A stretch of DNA of 64,000 nucleotides from Io17-Chloro-G2 sp963663135 (GCA_963663135.2 CAXXRM010000002.1:186001-250000), one strand, 5' to 3'; counted from the first letter of the stretch, positions 52,788-61,587 are shown. Translations and numbers: made by a program. The notes: generated by a model from the sequence alone, not told the origin.

Positions 52788-53188
52788 CGTCAATATTGGC
52801 CACGCCAAGTTTCCCAACGATTTTACTCCGCGACCGGCAGCCGGTAATACCGGGTTAGAATACCATAAGGCGTCCCGCACGATGCCATGATTCAAACGTG
52901 GACAAGTCACGCTATGATGTGAATTACACTCGGTGAATAAGGTACTATCCAGCATCCAAGCTAGACAAAACAACCACCCTTCCGGGTACATGACTGGGAG
53001 ACCTCACTGCACATAATCCCGCGTCAAGCTTCTTACGACACCCGTACACCCCGCCTTTCAAGCCATCCACGAATATCCCAACCCGGTGCATGTTAAAATA
53101 ACCCATGAAGCACCCAACTATCATAGCGGGGCCAAGGGTTATCCCCACTATCAACACACTTAGGATTATTATTCTTGCTTAATTTCCT
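52788..53188. other. Gene-free intergenic region
   Basis: No convincing gene, repeat or hairpin was seen in these 401 bases between the divergent propeller gene and obg. The region is AT-richer than its flanks near 53150-53188 and probably holds promoters for both directions. Confidence 0.5.
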
Positions 53189-54490
53189 ATGATTGATTCT
53201 GTCAGGCTGAATATTAACGCCGGCAACGGTGGTCGTGGATGCGCCAGCTTCCTGAGGGCCAAGTACAAGCCCAAGGGCGGACCTGATGGGGGTGACGGTG
53301 GGGATGGAGGCAGCGCCTACATTTGTGGGGATCCATCGCTGAATACTCTGTTGCACCTCAAATTCAACAGCACGCTTTACATTGACTCCGGGGCTCATGG
53401 CAAGGGTAAAAATAAGCGTGGGAAGAACGGCGCCGAGAAGATTATTCCGGTCCCTCTGGGAACAGAGATATGGCAGAGGACGGGCCGTCGCACCAGTGAG
53501 TTCTTGCTGGATGTCGTAGATTCGACGCCACACCTGGTGGCGATGGGAGGCAAAGGGGGGCGTGGGAACGCCCGGTTCGTTTCTCCCACGAACCAGGAAC
53601 CGGTCTTGTCGGAGAAGGGAGAGCAAGGCGAGCGGGTGGTGTTGTTTCTTGAACTGAAACTTCTGGCGGACGTGGGCCTTCTCGCCCGGCCCAATGCGGG
53701 CAAGTCGACGTTGATGTCCCGCTGTTCGGGAGCAAGGCCAAAGGTTGCGGAGTACCCCTTTACCACTGTGGAACCCGTCTTGGGTGCGGTCCGGAACCGG
53801 GAAAAGGATTTTGTCTTGATGGAAGTGCCTGGGCTGTTGGAGGGAGCCCACCGGGGTGTCGGCCTAGGTCAACAGTTTTTGAAGCATGCGGAAAGGGCCA
53901 GGGTGTACGTGCACCTGTTGGATGGCTCCAGTGAAGATCCGGTGGCAGACTTCCACATGCTCAATCAGGAACTGGAACAATTCAATGCCCGATTAGTGGA
54001 AAAACCAAAGATCATTGCGGTAAACAAGCTCGACCTGCCCGATGTACGGGATGGGCAGCGAGAACTCGGAGATAAATTGGCCCGTGCTGCTACTGAGTGG
54101 CAACCTACCGGCGGCGTAAACGGCTGGCAGACGCCGGTAGTATTCCTTTCTGCTGTCACCGGTGAAGGGCTGCAGGGGTTGTTGGACTGCATGGTGGCAT
54201 CGCTCGATGCGATCCCCAAGGAGGCCCCGGTAGAACCTCCTCCGGCATGGGTTGGAACCAGGCACAGGCAACACCTTCCCGACAAGGTTTGGGTGGAAGA
54301 CGGCGTTTACGTGGTGCAGTCCGATGTCCTGGAGCGGCTGGCGGCGATGGCCGATCCCCGGGACAGCCGCGTGGTTATCCAGTTATGGCGAGAGATGGAA
54401 AGGCGGGGCCTCGCGAGGAATCTCGTGGATGCCGGTATAGAAGCCGGAGACACCATCAGGATAGGGACCGTCGAAGTGGAGTGGTTCTGA
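53189..54490 (+). CDS. obg: GTPase Obg
   Basis: Ribosome-associated GTPase involved in 50S assembly and stress control. The glycine-rich Obg fold (1-158) is followed by the G domain. G1 reads ARPNAGKS (166-173), with Ala for the first Gly of GxPNxGKS. G3 reads MEVPG, with Glu212 where Asp is expected in DxPG. G4 NKLD and G5 SAVTGEG are normal. The C-terminal OCT domain is present. Length 433 aa. It heads obg-nadD-pyrE. Confidence 0.94.
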   Translation: MIDSVRLNINAGNGGRGCASFLRAKYKPKGGPDGGDGGDGGSAYICGDPSLNTLLHLKFNSTLYIDSGAHGKGKNKRGKNGAEKIIPVPLGTEIWQRTGRRTSEFLLDVVDSTPHLVAMGGKGGRGNARFVSPTNQEPVLSEKGEQGERVVLFLELKLLADVGLLARPNAGKSTLMSRCSGARPKVAEYPFTTVEPVLGAVRNREKDFVLMEVPGLLEGAHRGVGLGQQFLKHAERARVYVHLLDGSSEDPVADFHMLNQELEQFNARLVEKPKIIAVNKLDLPDVRDGQRELGDKLARAATEWQPTGGVNGWQTPVVFLSAVTGEGLQGLLDCMVASLDAIPKEAPVEPPPAWVGTRHRQHLPDKVWVEDGVYVVQSDVLERLAAMADPRDSRVVIQLWREMERRGLARNLVDAGIEAGDTIRIGTVEVEWF

Positions 54491-54491
54491 A

Positions 54492-55130
54492 GTGGCGATC
54501 GGGTTTCTTGGCGGGACCTTCGACCCGGTCCACTTGGGCCATTTGCAGTTAGGGGACAGCGTCGTCTCCCATCTGGGATTGGAAACAGTGTTGTTCGTTC
54601 CCACCGGACGCCCCTGGCTGAAGGCGGGCCAGTATCTATCCCCGGCATCCCATCGTTTGGAAATGGTCCGGCGAGCTATCGCGGGCAATACGCGGTTCTC
54701 TCTCTGCGATGTTGAGGTGGAACGACCCGGCCTGACCTACACGGTGGATACCCTGGAGGAGCTGGCCCGGGAAGGCCGATGGTGCGCCGATGATTACTTG
54801 ATTGTGGGCATGGACGCGCTGGAGCATTTCCACCGGTGGAAAGAGCCGGAGCGAATCCTACAATTGTGCCGGCTGGCGGTGGCGGCCAGGGAAGGGCACC
54901 AGGGTTTTTCTTTGGATAGGTTGGTGGACCAGTTTCCTGAGGCTGCAGAGAGGGTAGTGCAACTGCCGGTGAAGCTGCCGGAAATCAGCGCCACGGAGGT
55001 GCGCCGGTGCGCTGGGCAAGGCGGTTCTTTGGAACGATTCGTGCCCGGTGGTGTAGCGGAGTATATCCAAAGTGCTGGCCTCTATCGATACGAAGCCCAG
55101 GTCGGCGGTCAGGTTAGCCGTGTCGAGTGA
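54492..55130 (+). CDS. nadD: Nicotinate-nucleotide adenylyltransferase
   Basis: Makes nicotinate adenine dinucleotide from nicotinate mononucleotide and ATP in NAD synthesis. GGTFDPVHLGHL (7-18) contains the HxGH nucleotidyltransferase motif, and ISATEVRR is the late ATP-binding ISxTxxR. GTG start one base after the obg stop; obg-nadD is a common order. Confidence 0.94.
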   Translation: MAIGFLGGTFDPVHLGHLQLGDSVVSHLGLETVLFVPTGRPWLKAGQYLSPASHRLEMVRRAIAGNTRFSLCDVEVERPGLTYTVDTLEELAREGRWCADDYLIVGMDALEHFHRWKEPERILQLCRLAVAAREGHQGFSLDRLVDQFPEAAERVVQLPVKLPEISATEVRRCAGQGGSLERFVPGGVAEYIQSAGLYRYEAQVGGQVSRVE

Positions 55131-55689
55131 AATAGCAGAACGCCTGCTGGCCCTGGCCTTGGCCCGCAATGCCCTGCGGTACGGCGATTTTACGCTGACC
55201 TCAGGCAAAAAAAGCTCCTATTACTTCGATGGTCGACTGCTCAGCCTGGACCCGGAAGGGGCGCACCTGATAACCCAAGCGCTGTTACCGGCGCTCCGTG
55301 ATGCCGGCGCCACCGCCATCGGTGGCCCCACGCTTGGCGCAGATCCAATCGTTGCTGCTATTGCTTTGGCGGGGTACTTGTCGGGAGTCCGACTGCCCGG
55401 GTTCATTGTGAGGAAGGAAGCGAAAGCCCACGGCACTGGGCAGGCTATCGAGGGCCCTCTGGAGCCGGGTAGCCGGGTTGCGATTATTGATGACACCTGC
55501 ACTACCGGAGGCTCCCTGTTTCAAGCCATTGAAGCGGTGGAGGCGATCTCCTGCGTAGTGGTGAAGGTTGTGGCCGTTCTGGACCGCTGTGAGGGCGGCG
55601 GAGAGGCTCTGAAGGCCAGGGGATACGACTTCATGTCTATCCTGCAGGCAACCCCGGAGGGGACGATCACTGTTTCTCCGGGGATTTAG
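55120..55689 (+). CDS. pyrE: Orotate phosphoribosyltransferase
   Basis: Joins orotate to PRPP in pyrimidine synthesis. Segments FTLTSGKKSSYYFDGR and the PRPP loop IIDDTCTTGGSL are diagnostic. I start at the GTG at 55120 (MSSEIAERLL), which overlaps the nadD stop; the frame is open back to 55072. Resulting length is 189 aa. Confidence 0.92.
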   Translation: MSSEIAERLLALALARNALRYGDFTLTSGKKSSYYFDGRLLSLDPEGAHLITQALLPALRDAGATAIGGPTLGADPIVAAIALAGYLSGVRLPGFIVRKEAKAHGTGQAIEGPLEPGSRVAIIDDTCTTGGSLFQAIEAVEAISCVVVKVVAVLDRCEGGGEALKARGYDFMSILQATPEGTITVSPGI

Positions 55690-56774
55690 GCGCCGGGTCC
55701 GAAAATCTGGGAAAACCCGCTGACCTCGGCAGAACCCTCCGACGGAGCTTGCAGGTCCAACCTTGAGCCGGTTGAGGCGAAGGCCTTCCTCACGTACCCC
55801 ATTCCGACAAGGTCGCCGTCCGGCAATGTACTTAAGGACGTGACAACACCCACTACCCGCCCCTCCTGCACCATCTCAGCCCCCTGGCACACCTGCGCCG
55901 CGGGCCCAAACTTCAAAGTGACCAGGTGCTTTTGAACCTTTTGGTAGGAGTCCAGCCGGGCAATTACTTCCTGGCCGATGTAACACCCCTTGGTGAAGTC
56001 AATCGACCCAATGAGGCCTGCTTCCAGCGGATTGTACTGTTCCCCCATTTCCCGGCCGTAGGTGGGGACAGCGTGGGCCACCCGGAGTGCGTCGTATGAC
56101 TCCGCGCCCATGGGTGCCACGCCGGCGGCCAGCAGGGCCTCCCAGACACCGGATGCGCTCTCGGCCGTCGTTACCAACGCGTAGCCGGGTAACCCGCCGA
56201 CGGGTTGATGGACTATCTGGGTTTTGGAGCCAGCGATGACTGCTGTAGTTGAGCCGTAGTCGGGAACGTCGGATAGGTCTTCCGAGGTGAGACCGGTCAC
56301 ATCGGCCAACGCTGCGAGAGCATTGGGTCCAAGCAGTGACAGCATCGCGGATGCTTGCGTATGATCCTCAACCTCAACGTCGTCCATGATAGTGTATTTG
56401 TCCAGCCAGGCGATGACCGCTTCTTGGGTTTCTGGGCTCGTGAGCAGCAGCACGTGGTCTCCCAGGTTGACCACGTGAACCAGGTCTACGATGCGCCCAC
56501 GGTCGTTGGTCATGATGGTCGGCGCTCCCTGGCCGGGTCCAAGCTCGTCCACCTTGTTGGTGGATAGGCGGTTGATCAGGTCCAGGCAGTCCGCGCCGAC
56601 GGCCTTTAGCCGGCCGGTGTGAGACAGGTCATGGACCGCCGCCGAATCCTCGGCGGCGCGGAACTCTTCAGGAGAGGAACTAAAGACTTGGGGCAACTCC
56701 CAGCCGTCTTGTGGCTGGAATGTTGCGCCGGCCTGGGCATGAACCTCGTACAGGGGCGAACGCAAAAGGGCCAT
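55686..56774 (-). CDS. ygfZ: YgfZ/GcvT-type folate-binding protein
   Basis: GcvT-fold protein of the YgfZ branch, which supports repair or assembly of Fe-S enzymes using folate. The signature KGCYIGQEVIAR is present, with the conserved Cys. The N-terminal half resembles GcvT (DLSHTGRLKAVGADC). I start at the ATG at 56774, since GGAGG lies upstream. It follows the A-type carrier gene, an obvious functional partner. Confidence 0.88.
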   Translation of the reverse strand: MALLRSPLYEVHAQAGATFQPQDGWELPQVFSSSPEEFRAAEDSAAVHDLSHTGRLKAVGADCLDLINRLSTNKVDELGPGQGAPTIMTNDRGRIVDLVHVVNLGDHVLLLTSPETQEAVIAWLDKYTIMDDVEVEDHTQASAMLSLLGPNALAALADVTGLTSEDLSDVPDYGSTTAVIAGSKTQIVHQPVGGLPGYALVTTAESASGVWEALLAAGVAPMGAESYDALRVAHAVPTYGREMGEQYNPLEAGLIGSIDFTKGCYIGQEVIARLDSYQKVQKHLVTLKFGPAAQVCQGAEMVQEGRVVGVVTSLSTLPDGDLVGMGYVRKAFASTGSRLDLQAPSEGSAEVSGFSQIFGPGA

Positions 56775-56795
56775 TCGGGAGTCCTCCAAAAACAA

Positions 56796-56829
56796 TAGCG
56801 CCGTCCCAGAACAAAGCCAGGCGGCGCTA
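56796..56829 (-). terminator. Hairpin with T-run between A-type carrier gene and ygfZ
   Basis: An 8-bp stem (tagcgccg with its complement), an 18-base loop and TTGTTTTT on the minus strand, directly before the GGAGG of ygfZ. It may limit read-through from the gene upstream, as at the LLM leader. Confidence 0.5.
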
Positions 56830-56851
56830 CAAGTGACCGGGTCAGGGGGTA

Positions 56852-57208
56852 TTAAACGGAGAAGGAAGTGCCGCACCCGCAGGTCTTTTTAGCGTTGGGG
56901 TTGACGAAGACGAAGCCTTTGCCGTTCAGGCCATCCGAGAACTCGAGCTCGGTGCCCACCAGGTAGATGAAGCTCTTCTTGTCTACCATCACCTTGATGC
57001 CGTGCTGTTCCACCACTTTGTCGCTGGGCAGTTCGTCACCGGTGATAGTCAGGTCGTAGGTCAGGCCGGAGCACCCACCCCCCTTGACCGCTACGCGGAT
57101 ACCCACGTCGCTGTCGTTCCCATCCTTGGTAGCGAAATACTTGATCTTCTCGGCAGCTTTTTCGCTGATCATAACGCCAAGCTCAACGCCGTCTTGGGTG
57201 ATCGCCAT
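56852..57208 (-). CDS. A-type iron-sulfur carrier (ErpA/IscA/HesB)
   Basis: A 118-residue A-type carrier that delivers Fe-S clusters to apoproteins. Three conserved Cys are present: one in GGGCSGLTYDL and two in the C-terminal CGCG motif. It carries about ten extra N-terminal residues before the usual start. AGGAGG lies six bases before the ATG. Confidence 0.93.
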   Translation of the reverse strand: MAITQDGVELGVMISEKAAEKIKYFATKDGNDSDVGIRVAVKGGGCSGLTYDLTITGDELPSDKVVEQHGIKVMVDKKSFIYLVGTELEFSDGLNGKGFVFVNPNAKKTCGCGTSFSV

Positions 57209-57380
57209 GAGGTCCTCCTATGAGATGCGCCGGGCGCTAACCGCCCAAATATATTCTCTCTTACCGTATTCTATGGCTGAACGTCCAATCGCGTCAAGGT
57301 TTGACGCAGTCTTGGCCGTGGTCTGTTTGGTTGCAGGTACGATTGAGGTCGTGGTTACGAAAGCGGGGAAGTCGCTTCGG

Positions 57381-58406
57381 TCAGCCGGCCAAGGCCAGCA
57401 GGCTCTCCAAATCCAGGAGACCGGGGAGATTCCTGGCGAATTCTTTGATCTTGGGCAGTGTAGGGGGTGACGAGCCGGTTAACAGGGGGACCAGGGCGTC
57501 GGTGGTCTCCGGTGTGTTGGACTGGACCACCATCACCGGGACCTGGCGCTGCGCGGCTTCTGCTGTGATGTAGCCCGCGGGCTCTCCCCCCTCGGTCAAC
57601 ACCAGGCATTTGGTGCCTGGAACGAGGCTGGCCATCTGGATGTCCGGTCTTTGTGAGCGGGTGATCACCACTTGGCTGGCATACCGCCCGTAATACTCGG
57701 GCCCCGAGTCCATGATGTTGCCGCCGATGAGTATCCGTTCCATCAAGGTGTCGGCGTCGCCGGGTTGTTGGATCCAGCGGCCGTCAAGGGTTTCAACCAA
57801 TTGCTGCAACGTGGGGGCCCTCATGAAGCGCATTTCGGGTAGCACACCCAACAGGGAGATGTTGCGGGGCTGCAACACAGCAGTCAGCGCCTGCCGGAAC
57901 CCGGGCAGCCGGTGTTTGGTCACGGAGTTGACGATTACGCCCGCCAGGTTCTCTCCAAAGGGCGCCACCGCCGCGAGGACGTCTTCCGGAGTGAGGTCTG
58001 GAGTGTGTCCAAAGAGCAGGACGGCCTTGGACCCCAGCGTGGAGCAAGTCTGGGTTGGCAGAGGCGAATCCCGGCCGTCGGCGGTTACCAGGGATGGGCC
58101 GTCCACGAGGACGCGTCCTTGGGAGCTATGCAGCGCTGAGACGGTCTCTTGCAGCTGCCGGGTTTGTGGGCTGTCTAAATTGGTGGTTGGGTCCCAGGCC
58201 AGGGGCTCGGGCGCTGAGGGCCCGGCGTGGCGGGCCAAAACCTCTTCCCGCAAGAAAGCTGCGTCGGGGTCGGCTCCGGGTTGCTCTGAGAGGGGCTTGT
58301 AGTAAGCCGCGGTCTTGCCCGATTGAGCCAAAGCCAGCCAAAGCGCGGCGGTGAGGGTGGTTTTCCCCTCCTGGGGACGGTGTGAAATGATCTGGAGGAT
58401 CCCCAA
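57381..58406 (-). CDS. P-loop/DRTGG domain protein (PTA N-terminal-like)
   Basis: A 341-residue protein like the N-terminal part of long phosphotransacetylases without the catalytic domain. It starts with a BioD-like P-loop (GILQIISHRPQEGKTT; GKTT at 14-17). A DRTGG domain follows from about 210 (GGNIMDSGPEYYGRY, then CLVLTEGG). These proteins often act as sensory or regulatory modules; the role here is unknown. Confidence 0.85.
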   Translation of the reverse strand: MGILQIISHRPQEGKTTLTAALWLALAQSGKTAAYYKPLSEQPGADPDAAFLREEVLARHAGPSAPEPLAWDPTTNLDSPQTRQLQETVSALHSSQGRVLVDGPSLVTADGRDSPLPTQTCSTLGSKAVLLFGHTPDLTPEDVLAAVAPFGENLAGVIVNSVTKHRLPGFRQALTAVLQPRNISLLGVLPEMRFMRAPTLQQLVETLDGRWIQQPGDADTLMERILIGGNIMDSGPEYYGRYASQVVITRSQRPDIQMASLVPGTKCLVLTEGGEPAGYITAEAAQRQVPVMVVQSNTPETTDALVPLLTGSSPPTLPKIKEFARNLPGLLDLESLLALAG

Positions 58407-58480
58407 TTAATTCACTATCAATTCAGTGGCCGTGTTTGGAAATCAACCTGTGCTGGAAGGTCAACCGGGGAGAAACACTG

Positions 58481-59182
58481 CTAATCTACCACGTCCCGGG
58501 GCCCCGTGTTTTTGGGGTCGAACCCACGTGGAAACCGGGTGGTGGCGTCGTATTTGGCGAGGGCCAGGTCGGAACGGTGCAGGCTGGCCCCGTGGAAATT
58601 CGCCCCCCTCATGTCGGCTGCAATCCACATCGAATCACGGATCATCGCCAACTCGAAATCAGCTCCGTCCATTGACGCGCGGCTGAGGTCGGCTCCGTTC
58701 ATGTTGGCGGACCTCAGCCGGGCTCCGGTCAAGTTTGCGCTTCGCATGTCGGCTTCAATCATCGTTGCTTGGGTAAGGTCTGCTCCGGTGAGATCGGCAT
58801 CGATGAAGGAAGCCCGGACCAACCGGGAATTACGTAAAATCGCATTTTGGAGGTCGGCTCTTTTGAGATCGGCCCAATAGAGGTTGACGTTGGTCAAATT
58901 GGCGCCGGTGCAGCGGGCGCCGGCCAGGGACCCTCTGCCTAAATTCGCGTCGGTAAGGTCTGCTTCGTAAAGGTCGGCCCCGGCCAACGTAGCGCGGGAG
59001 AGGGCCGCTCCGGTTAGGTTGGCCCCCTTGAGGTTGGCGTGCCGCAGTTGGGCCCCGCGAAGGTCGATGCCGGCCAGATCCGCCCCCTCCAGGTCCAGAA
59101 TCGCCTCTGAATGCAGATTCAACCATTGGGCCAGGGCGTCGGTCCCTTCCAGGATTACTGCGACGTGTTCTCGATTAGACAT
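58481..59182 (-). CDS. Pentapeptide-repeat protein
   Basis: A 233-residue protein made of A(D/N)Lxx repeats from about residue 31 to 215 (for example ADLAGIDLRGAQLRHANLKG), which should form a right-handed quadrilateral beta helix. No signal peptide or other domain. Some members protect gyrase, but most have no known role. The repeats are regular with at most minor breaks. Confidence 0.92.
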   Translation of the reverse strand: MSNREHVAVILEGTDALAQWLNLHSEAILDLEGADLAGIDLRGAQLRHANLKGANLTGAALSRATLAGADLYEADLTDANLGRGSLAGARCTGANLTNVNLYWADLKRADLQNAILRNSRLVRASFIDADLTGADLTQATMIEADMRSANLTGARLRSANMNGADLSRASMDGADFELAMIRDSMWIAADMRGANFHGASLHRSDLALAKYDATTRFPRGFDPKNTGPRDVVD

Positions 59183-59274
59183 GGCTCCCCTTACCTGAGC
59201 CGGACAGAAATTGCAGCCCTGAGAACAACGCTCCGGGCTGCTTTTTGGGGCGATGGACCCGAGGCCGGAATCGG

Positions 59275-59571
59275 CTAAGTATTGGCCCCTGCCTCCTCTG
59301 CCTCAAAAATCTTTTCCATGAGCGTCATTTTCAGCTCGTTGACCTTTGGTAGGTCAGGGTACCCGCCGTCGGTTTTACGGTCGAATATCTTGACCCCATC
59401 CACGCAGACTTCCAGGCGGCCCTGGGAGGCGGGAGTCAGTTTTACGGCAATGTCCCCTGGGTTGTGCGCTCCCCACATTTCGGTCGCCAGCCACGTGGCA
59501 ACGGGGTAGTAGCCTCAAGGGACGCAATAGATGATTTCGACTTCGACCTTCCCAAATTCAGACCGGGGCAT
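59275..59571 (-). CDS. SelW/Rdx family selenoprotein (in-frame TGA read as Sec)
   Basis: Thioredoxin-fold selenoprotein of the SelT/SelW/SelH (Rdx) family, 98 residues. The ATG at 59571 has GGAG six bases upstream (59578-59581). Codons 1-18 give MPRSEFGKVEVEIIYCVP. Codon 19 is TGA (59517-59515), then GYYPVATWLATEMWGAHNP continues in frame to the TAG at 59275. The family CxxU/C motif is thus Cys16-V-P-Sec19. A hairpin right after the TGA fits bacterial SECIS. Without recoding, a gene caller reports only the 67 residues from an internal ATG. Likely a redox protein; the partner is unknown. Confidence 0.88.
59483..59502 (-). promoter_or_regulatory. Candidate bacterial SECIS element
   Basis: On the minus strand a 7-bp stem (GUUGCCA with UGGCGAC, one G-U pair) and a six-base loop CGUGGC. 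The loop starts 20 bases after the UGA, inside the 16-37 base range described for bacterial SECIS. A G is the second loop base, followed by U, as the consensus requires. Confidence 0.75.
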
Positions 59572-59662
59572 AAACGGCTCCTACGGATGGTGGTGCTTGA
59601 ATACTAAGTGAGTGTAAACATCGGCGGGATTGATTGCAAGAAGGGCCGCCCCGCTTACGCCC

Positions 59663-59694
59663 CCGTCATTCCCACCGCAACGGCAATCCAGACC
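59663..59694. repeat. Remnant arm of dispersed inverted-repeat family
   Basis: A left-arm copy (ccgtcattcccaccgcaacg onwards) of the elements at 45.7 kb. The only trace of a right arm is a short tgacggg segment near 59750. No gene was seen in 59572-59780. Confidence 0.6.
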
Positions 59695-59780
59695 CCCGTG
59701 GTGGGGGAGGCCGGTGGCGATCGCAACAGTGTACCGGGTTGCGATAGTGACGGGAGGGCGGAGGCCCGGTGGCGCATCGG

Positions 59781-60203
59781 CTAGGGAACTATGGCGGTGC
59801 CCACCCCGGCGGCGGTCTTGTCCCGGTTCTGGTTTTCACAGTAGATGTCCACCGAAACCAGGGTTCCCTGTTCCACCTTTTCCTGGTGGGCGACCTTGCC
59901 GTAGACCGTAATGGTGTCGCCGCTGGTCACCGGGCGCAGGAATTTCAAGTTGACGGTCCCCGTGTGATTGAAAACCGCGGGCCCGAAGAACTTGCGCAGG
60001 GACTCGGCCGCAAAGGTGATCGACATTCGTCCCGAGGCCAGGATGTAATCGGTCCCCAACCGTTGGCGGGCGATTTCTTCGTTGTTGTGAATGTTCTGGA
60101 CGTCCAGGATGCCGACCGACTCAAACAGGTCGATGCTCTGGCGGGTGACTGCCTTGGTGACCGAGGGAATTTCCTGGTCGATCTCTATGTTTGTGGATGC
60201 CAT
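59781..60203 (-). CDS. MaoC-like hot-dog dehydratase domain protein
   Basis: Hot-dog protein of 140 residues, related to enoyl-CoA hydratases and acyl dehydratases: NIHNNEEIARQRLG holds the N/H catalytic region, and LRPVTSGDTITVYGKV is a conserved late strand. It overlaps the partner gene by 19 bases, so the two are translated together. Confidence 0.82.
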   Translation of the reverse strand: MASTNIEIDQEIPSVTKAVTRQSIDLFESVGILDVQNIHNNEEIARQRLGTDYILASGRMSITFAAESLRKFFGPAVFNHTGTVNLKFLRPVTSGDTITVYGKVAHQEKVEQGTLVSVDIYCENQNRDKTAAGVGTAIVP

Positions 60204-60610
60204 TTCTTTCCCACCTCGTCTGGTTTCTTCATCTGGTAGGTGCGGAGTTTTTCCAGCAGCCGGCCATCTTCGTCGATCGCGGTGGCCTCGATAACCAGGT
60301 ATGGCTTATCCCGCCGGGCATACTTGTCGGCCACCCGGCCGGTGACCTTGATTCGTTTTCCGGGGATCGGCGGATTGAAAAACTCCACCTCGTTTCCAGC
60401 ATTCACCCCGCCGGTATTGTCGTAGTACACCATTTGGAGCGCCGTTGAATCGTGCTTTACCGCCAAAGTCGGATACGGCGCTTCCGGGTCGCCCACCGAC
60501 TGCCGGAACGCGTCCAGCATCTCCTGGGTGAGCAGGTACTCGTAGGCCCCCAGGGGTTCGCCTATTTCCAGTTGATCGTATATCAACTCTTTACGGTTCT
60601 CGTTGACCAC
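60185..60610 (-). CDS. FAS1-like dehydratase domain protein
   Basis: A 141-residue hot-dog protein: EYLLTQEMLDAFRQSVGDP, then FFNPPIPGKRIKVTGRV and YLVIEATAIDEDG. It pairs with the MaoC-like gene downstream in the same way as 10112-11013. Substrate unknown. Confidence 0.82.
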   Translation of the reverse strand: MVNENRKELIYDQLEIGEPLGAYEYLLTQEMLDAFRQSVGDPEAPYPTLAVKHDSTALQMVYYDNTGGVNAGNEVEFFNPPIPGKRIKVTGRVADKYARRDKPYLVIEATAIDEDGRLLEKLRTYQMKKPDEVGKKWHPQT

Positions 60611-60743
60611 GGGGCCACCTCCGGCTGTCCAGAAATCACGCTTGAAGGGCCTTGGTTGGCCTCGTACACCTTAATACTTGACCCCATACCAGTCAATCCA
60701 TAGTGCGGCGAGCAGGTGTTTGGCCTGTGAACCCGGCATCGCC

Positions 60744-60749
60744 TATAAT
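60744..60749 (+). promoter_or_regulatory. -10 box upstream of recF operon
   Basis: TATAAT 37 bases before the ATG at 60787. No clear -35. The start would give a 30-base leader. Confidence 0.5.
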
Positions 60750-60786
60750 GCTACCAGAGCCTGAGTAATAGGTTGGACCGCCTCGT

Positions 60787-61587
60787 ATGAACCTCATCTT
60801 CGAACTCGGCGATTCCCAAAGACCCAAGGGCCATGCCCTGGCATATTTCCGGGTGAACACCGAGCCGGATAAGGTTTACGCGAGCTACGTGATCACCCTG
60901 CCCATCAATGCGGACCTTACCAAGTACGTTCCGCCATTTTTGGCGTCCCACTTGGGAGGCTTGCCTTTAAGCGAGTTCTCCGCCTTTGCCATGCCGCCGG
61001 TGCCTGAGCCGGTATCGGGGCAACCGGAGTTGGAGCGGCTGGCCCGGCTGCGGGATGATGACCTGCTCTACTGCGGCGACATGTTTTCCTTCGACCTGCC
61101 GCGCATGATGGAGACGGTGACCGAGGTGGTGCAGGAGTATTCCCAGCTTTGCGGGGCCAGGTTCAAGTCGGCAGAAACGGCTCCGTGGCCGGACGCCTCG
61201 GGGGTCGGCGCGTCTCCACTCCAGGACGGTGAATCCGGCAATGACGACGGAACTTCCTACAATGTGAACGAGGTCCTGTTCAGCCTGATGAGCGAGAGCG
61301 ACAAGCTGGCCGAGTTGTCGCGGCTCATGGGTAAGCTGCGGTTTGCGGTTGAGGGCCAGGATTCGGGGCAGGCCGAAGAGACCAGCGACGAAATTTCCGT
61401 ACTGGCCAAGCACTTGCCGGACAACTTCCAGGTGGCCAGCCTGCTGGCCGCGGCCAAAGACACCTCCCCCAAAAGCTCAAGGCTGGCTCAACTTTACCTG
61501 GATCGCTGTTTTCGTCTGTCCGCCGGCGACTATTCCAGTGTTCAGACCCTGGAGTCTGAGATTCAATCCCTCCGGACCCAGGACTAG
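60787..61587 (+). CDS. Uncharacterised protein upstream of recF
   Basis: A 266-residue soluble protein that I do not recognise. The N-terminal 75 residues are beta-rich (ALAYFRVNTEPDKVYASYVI; LPINADLTKYVPPFLASHLG). The middle is acidic and helical. The last 90 residues are helical and Ser/Leu-rich (SRLMGKLRFAVEGQDS; SSRLAQLYLDRCFRLSAGDY). No signal or membrane segment. It lies 76 bases before recF and may be a lineage-specific replication or repair partner; this is only inferred from position. Confidence 0.72.
   Translation: MNLIFELGDSQRPKGHALAYFRVNTEPDKVYASYVITLPINADLTKYVPPFLASHLGGLPLSEFSAFAMPPVPEPVSGQPELERLARLRDDDLLYCGDMFSFDLPRMMETVTEVVQEYSQLCGARFKSAETAPWPDASGVGASPLQDGESGNDDGTSYNVNEVLFSLMSESDKLAELSRLMGKLRFAVEGQDSGQAEETSDEISVLAKHLPDNFQVASLLAAAKDTSPKSSRLAQLYLDRCFRLSAGDYSSVQTLESEIQSLRTQD

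Noticed and set aside
52945..53157. Minus-strand 70-codon open frame between the propeller gene and obg
   Set aside because: No ribosome site, no family resemblance, and it lies where promoters of both divergent genes are expected.
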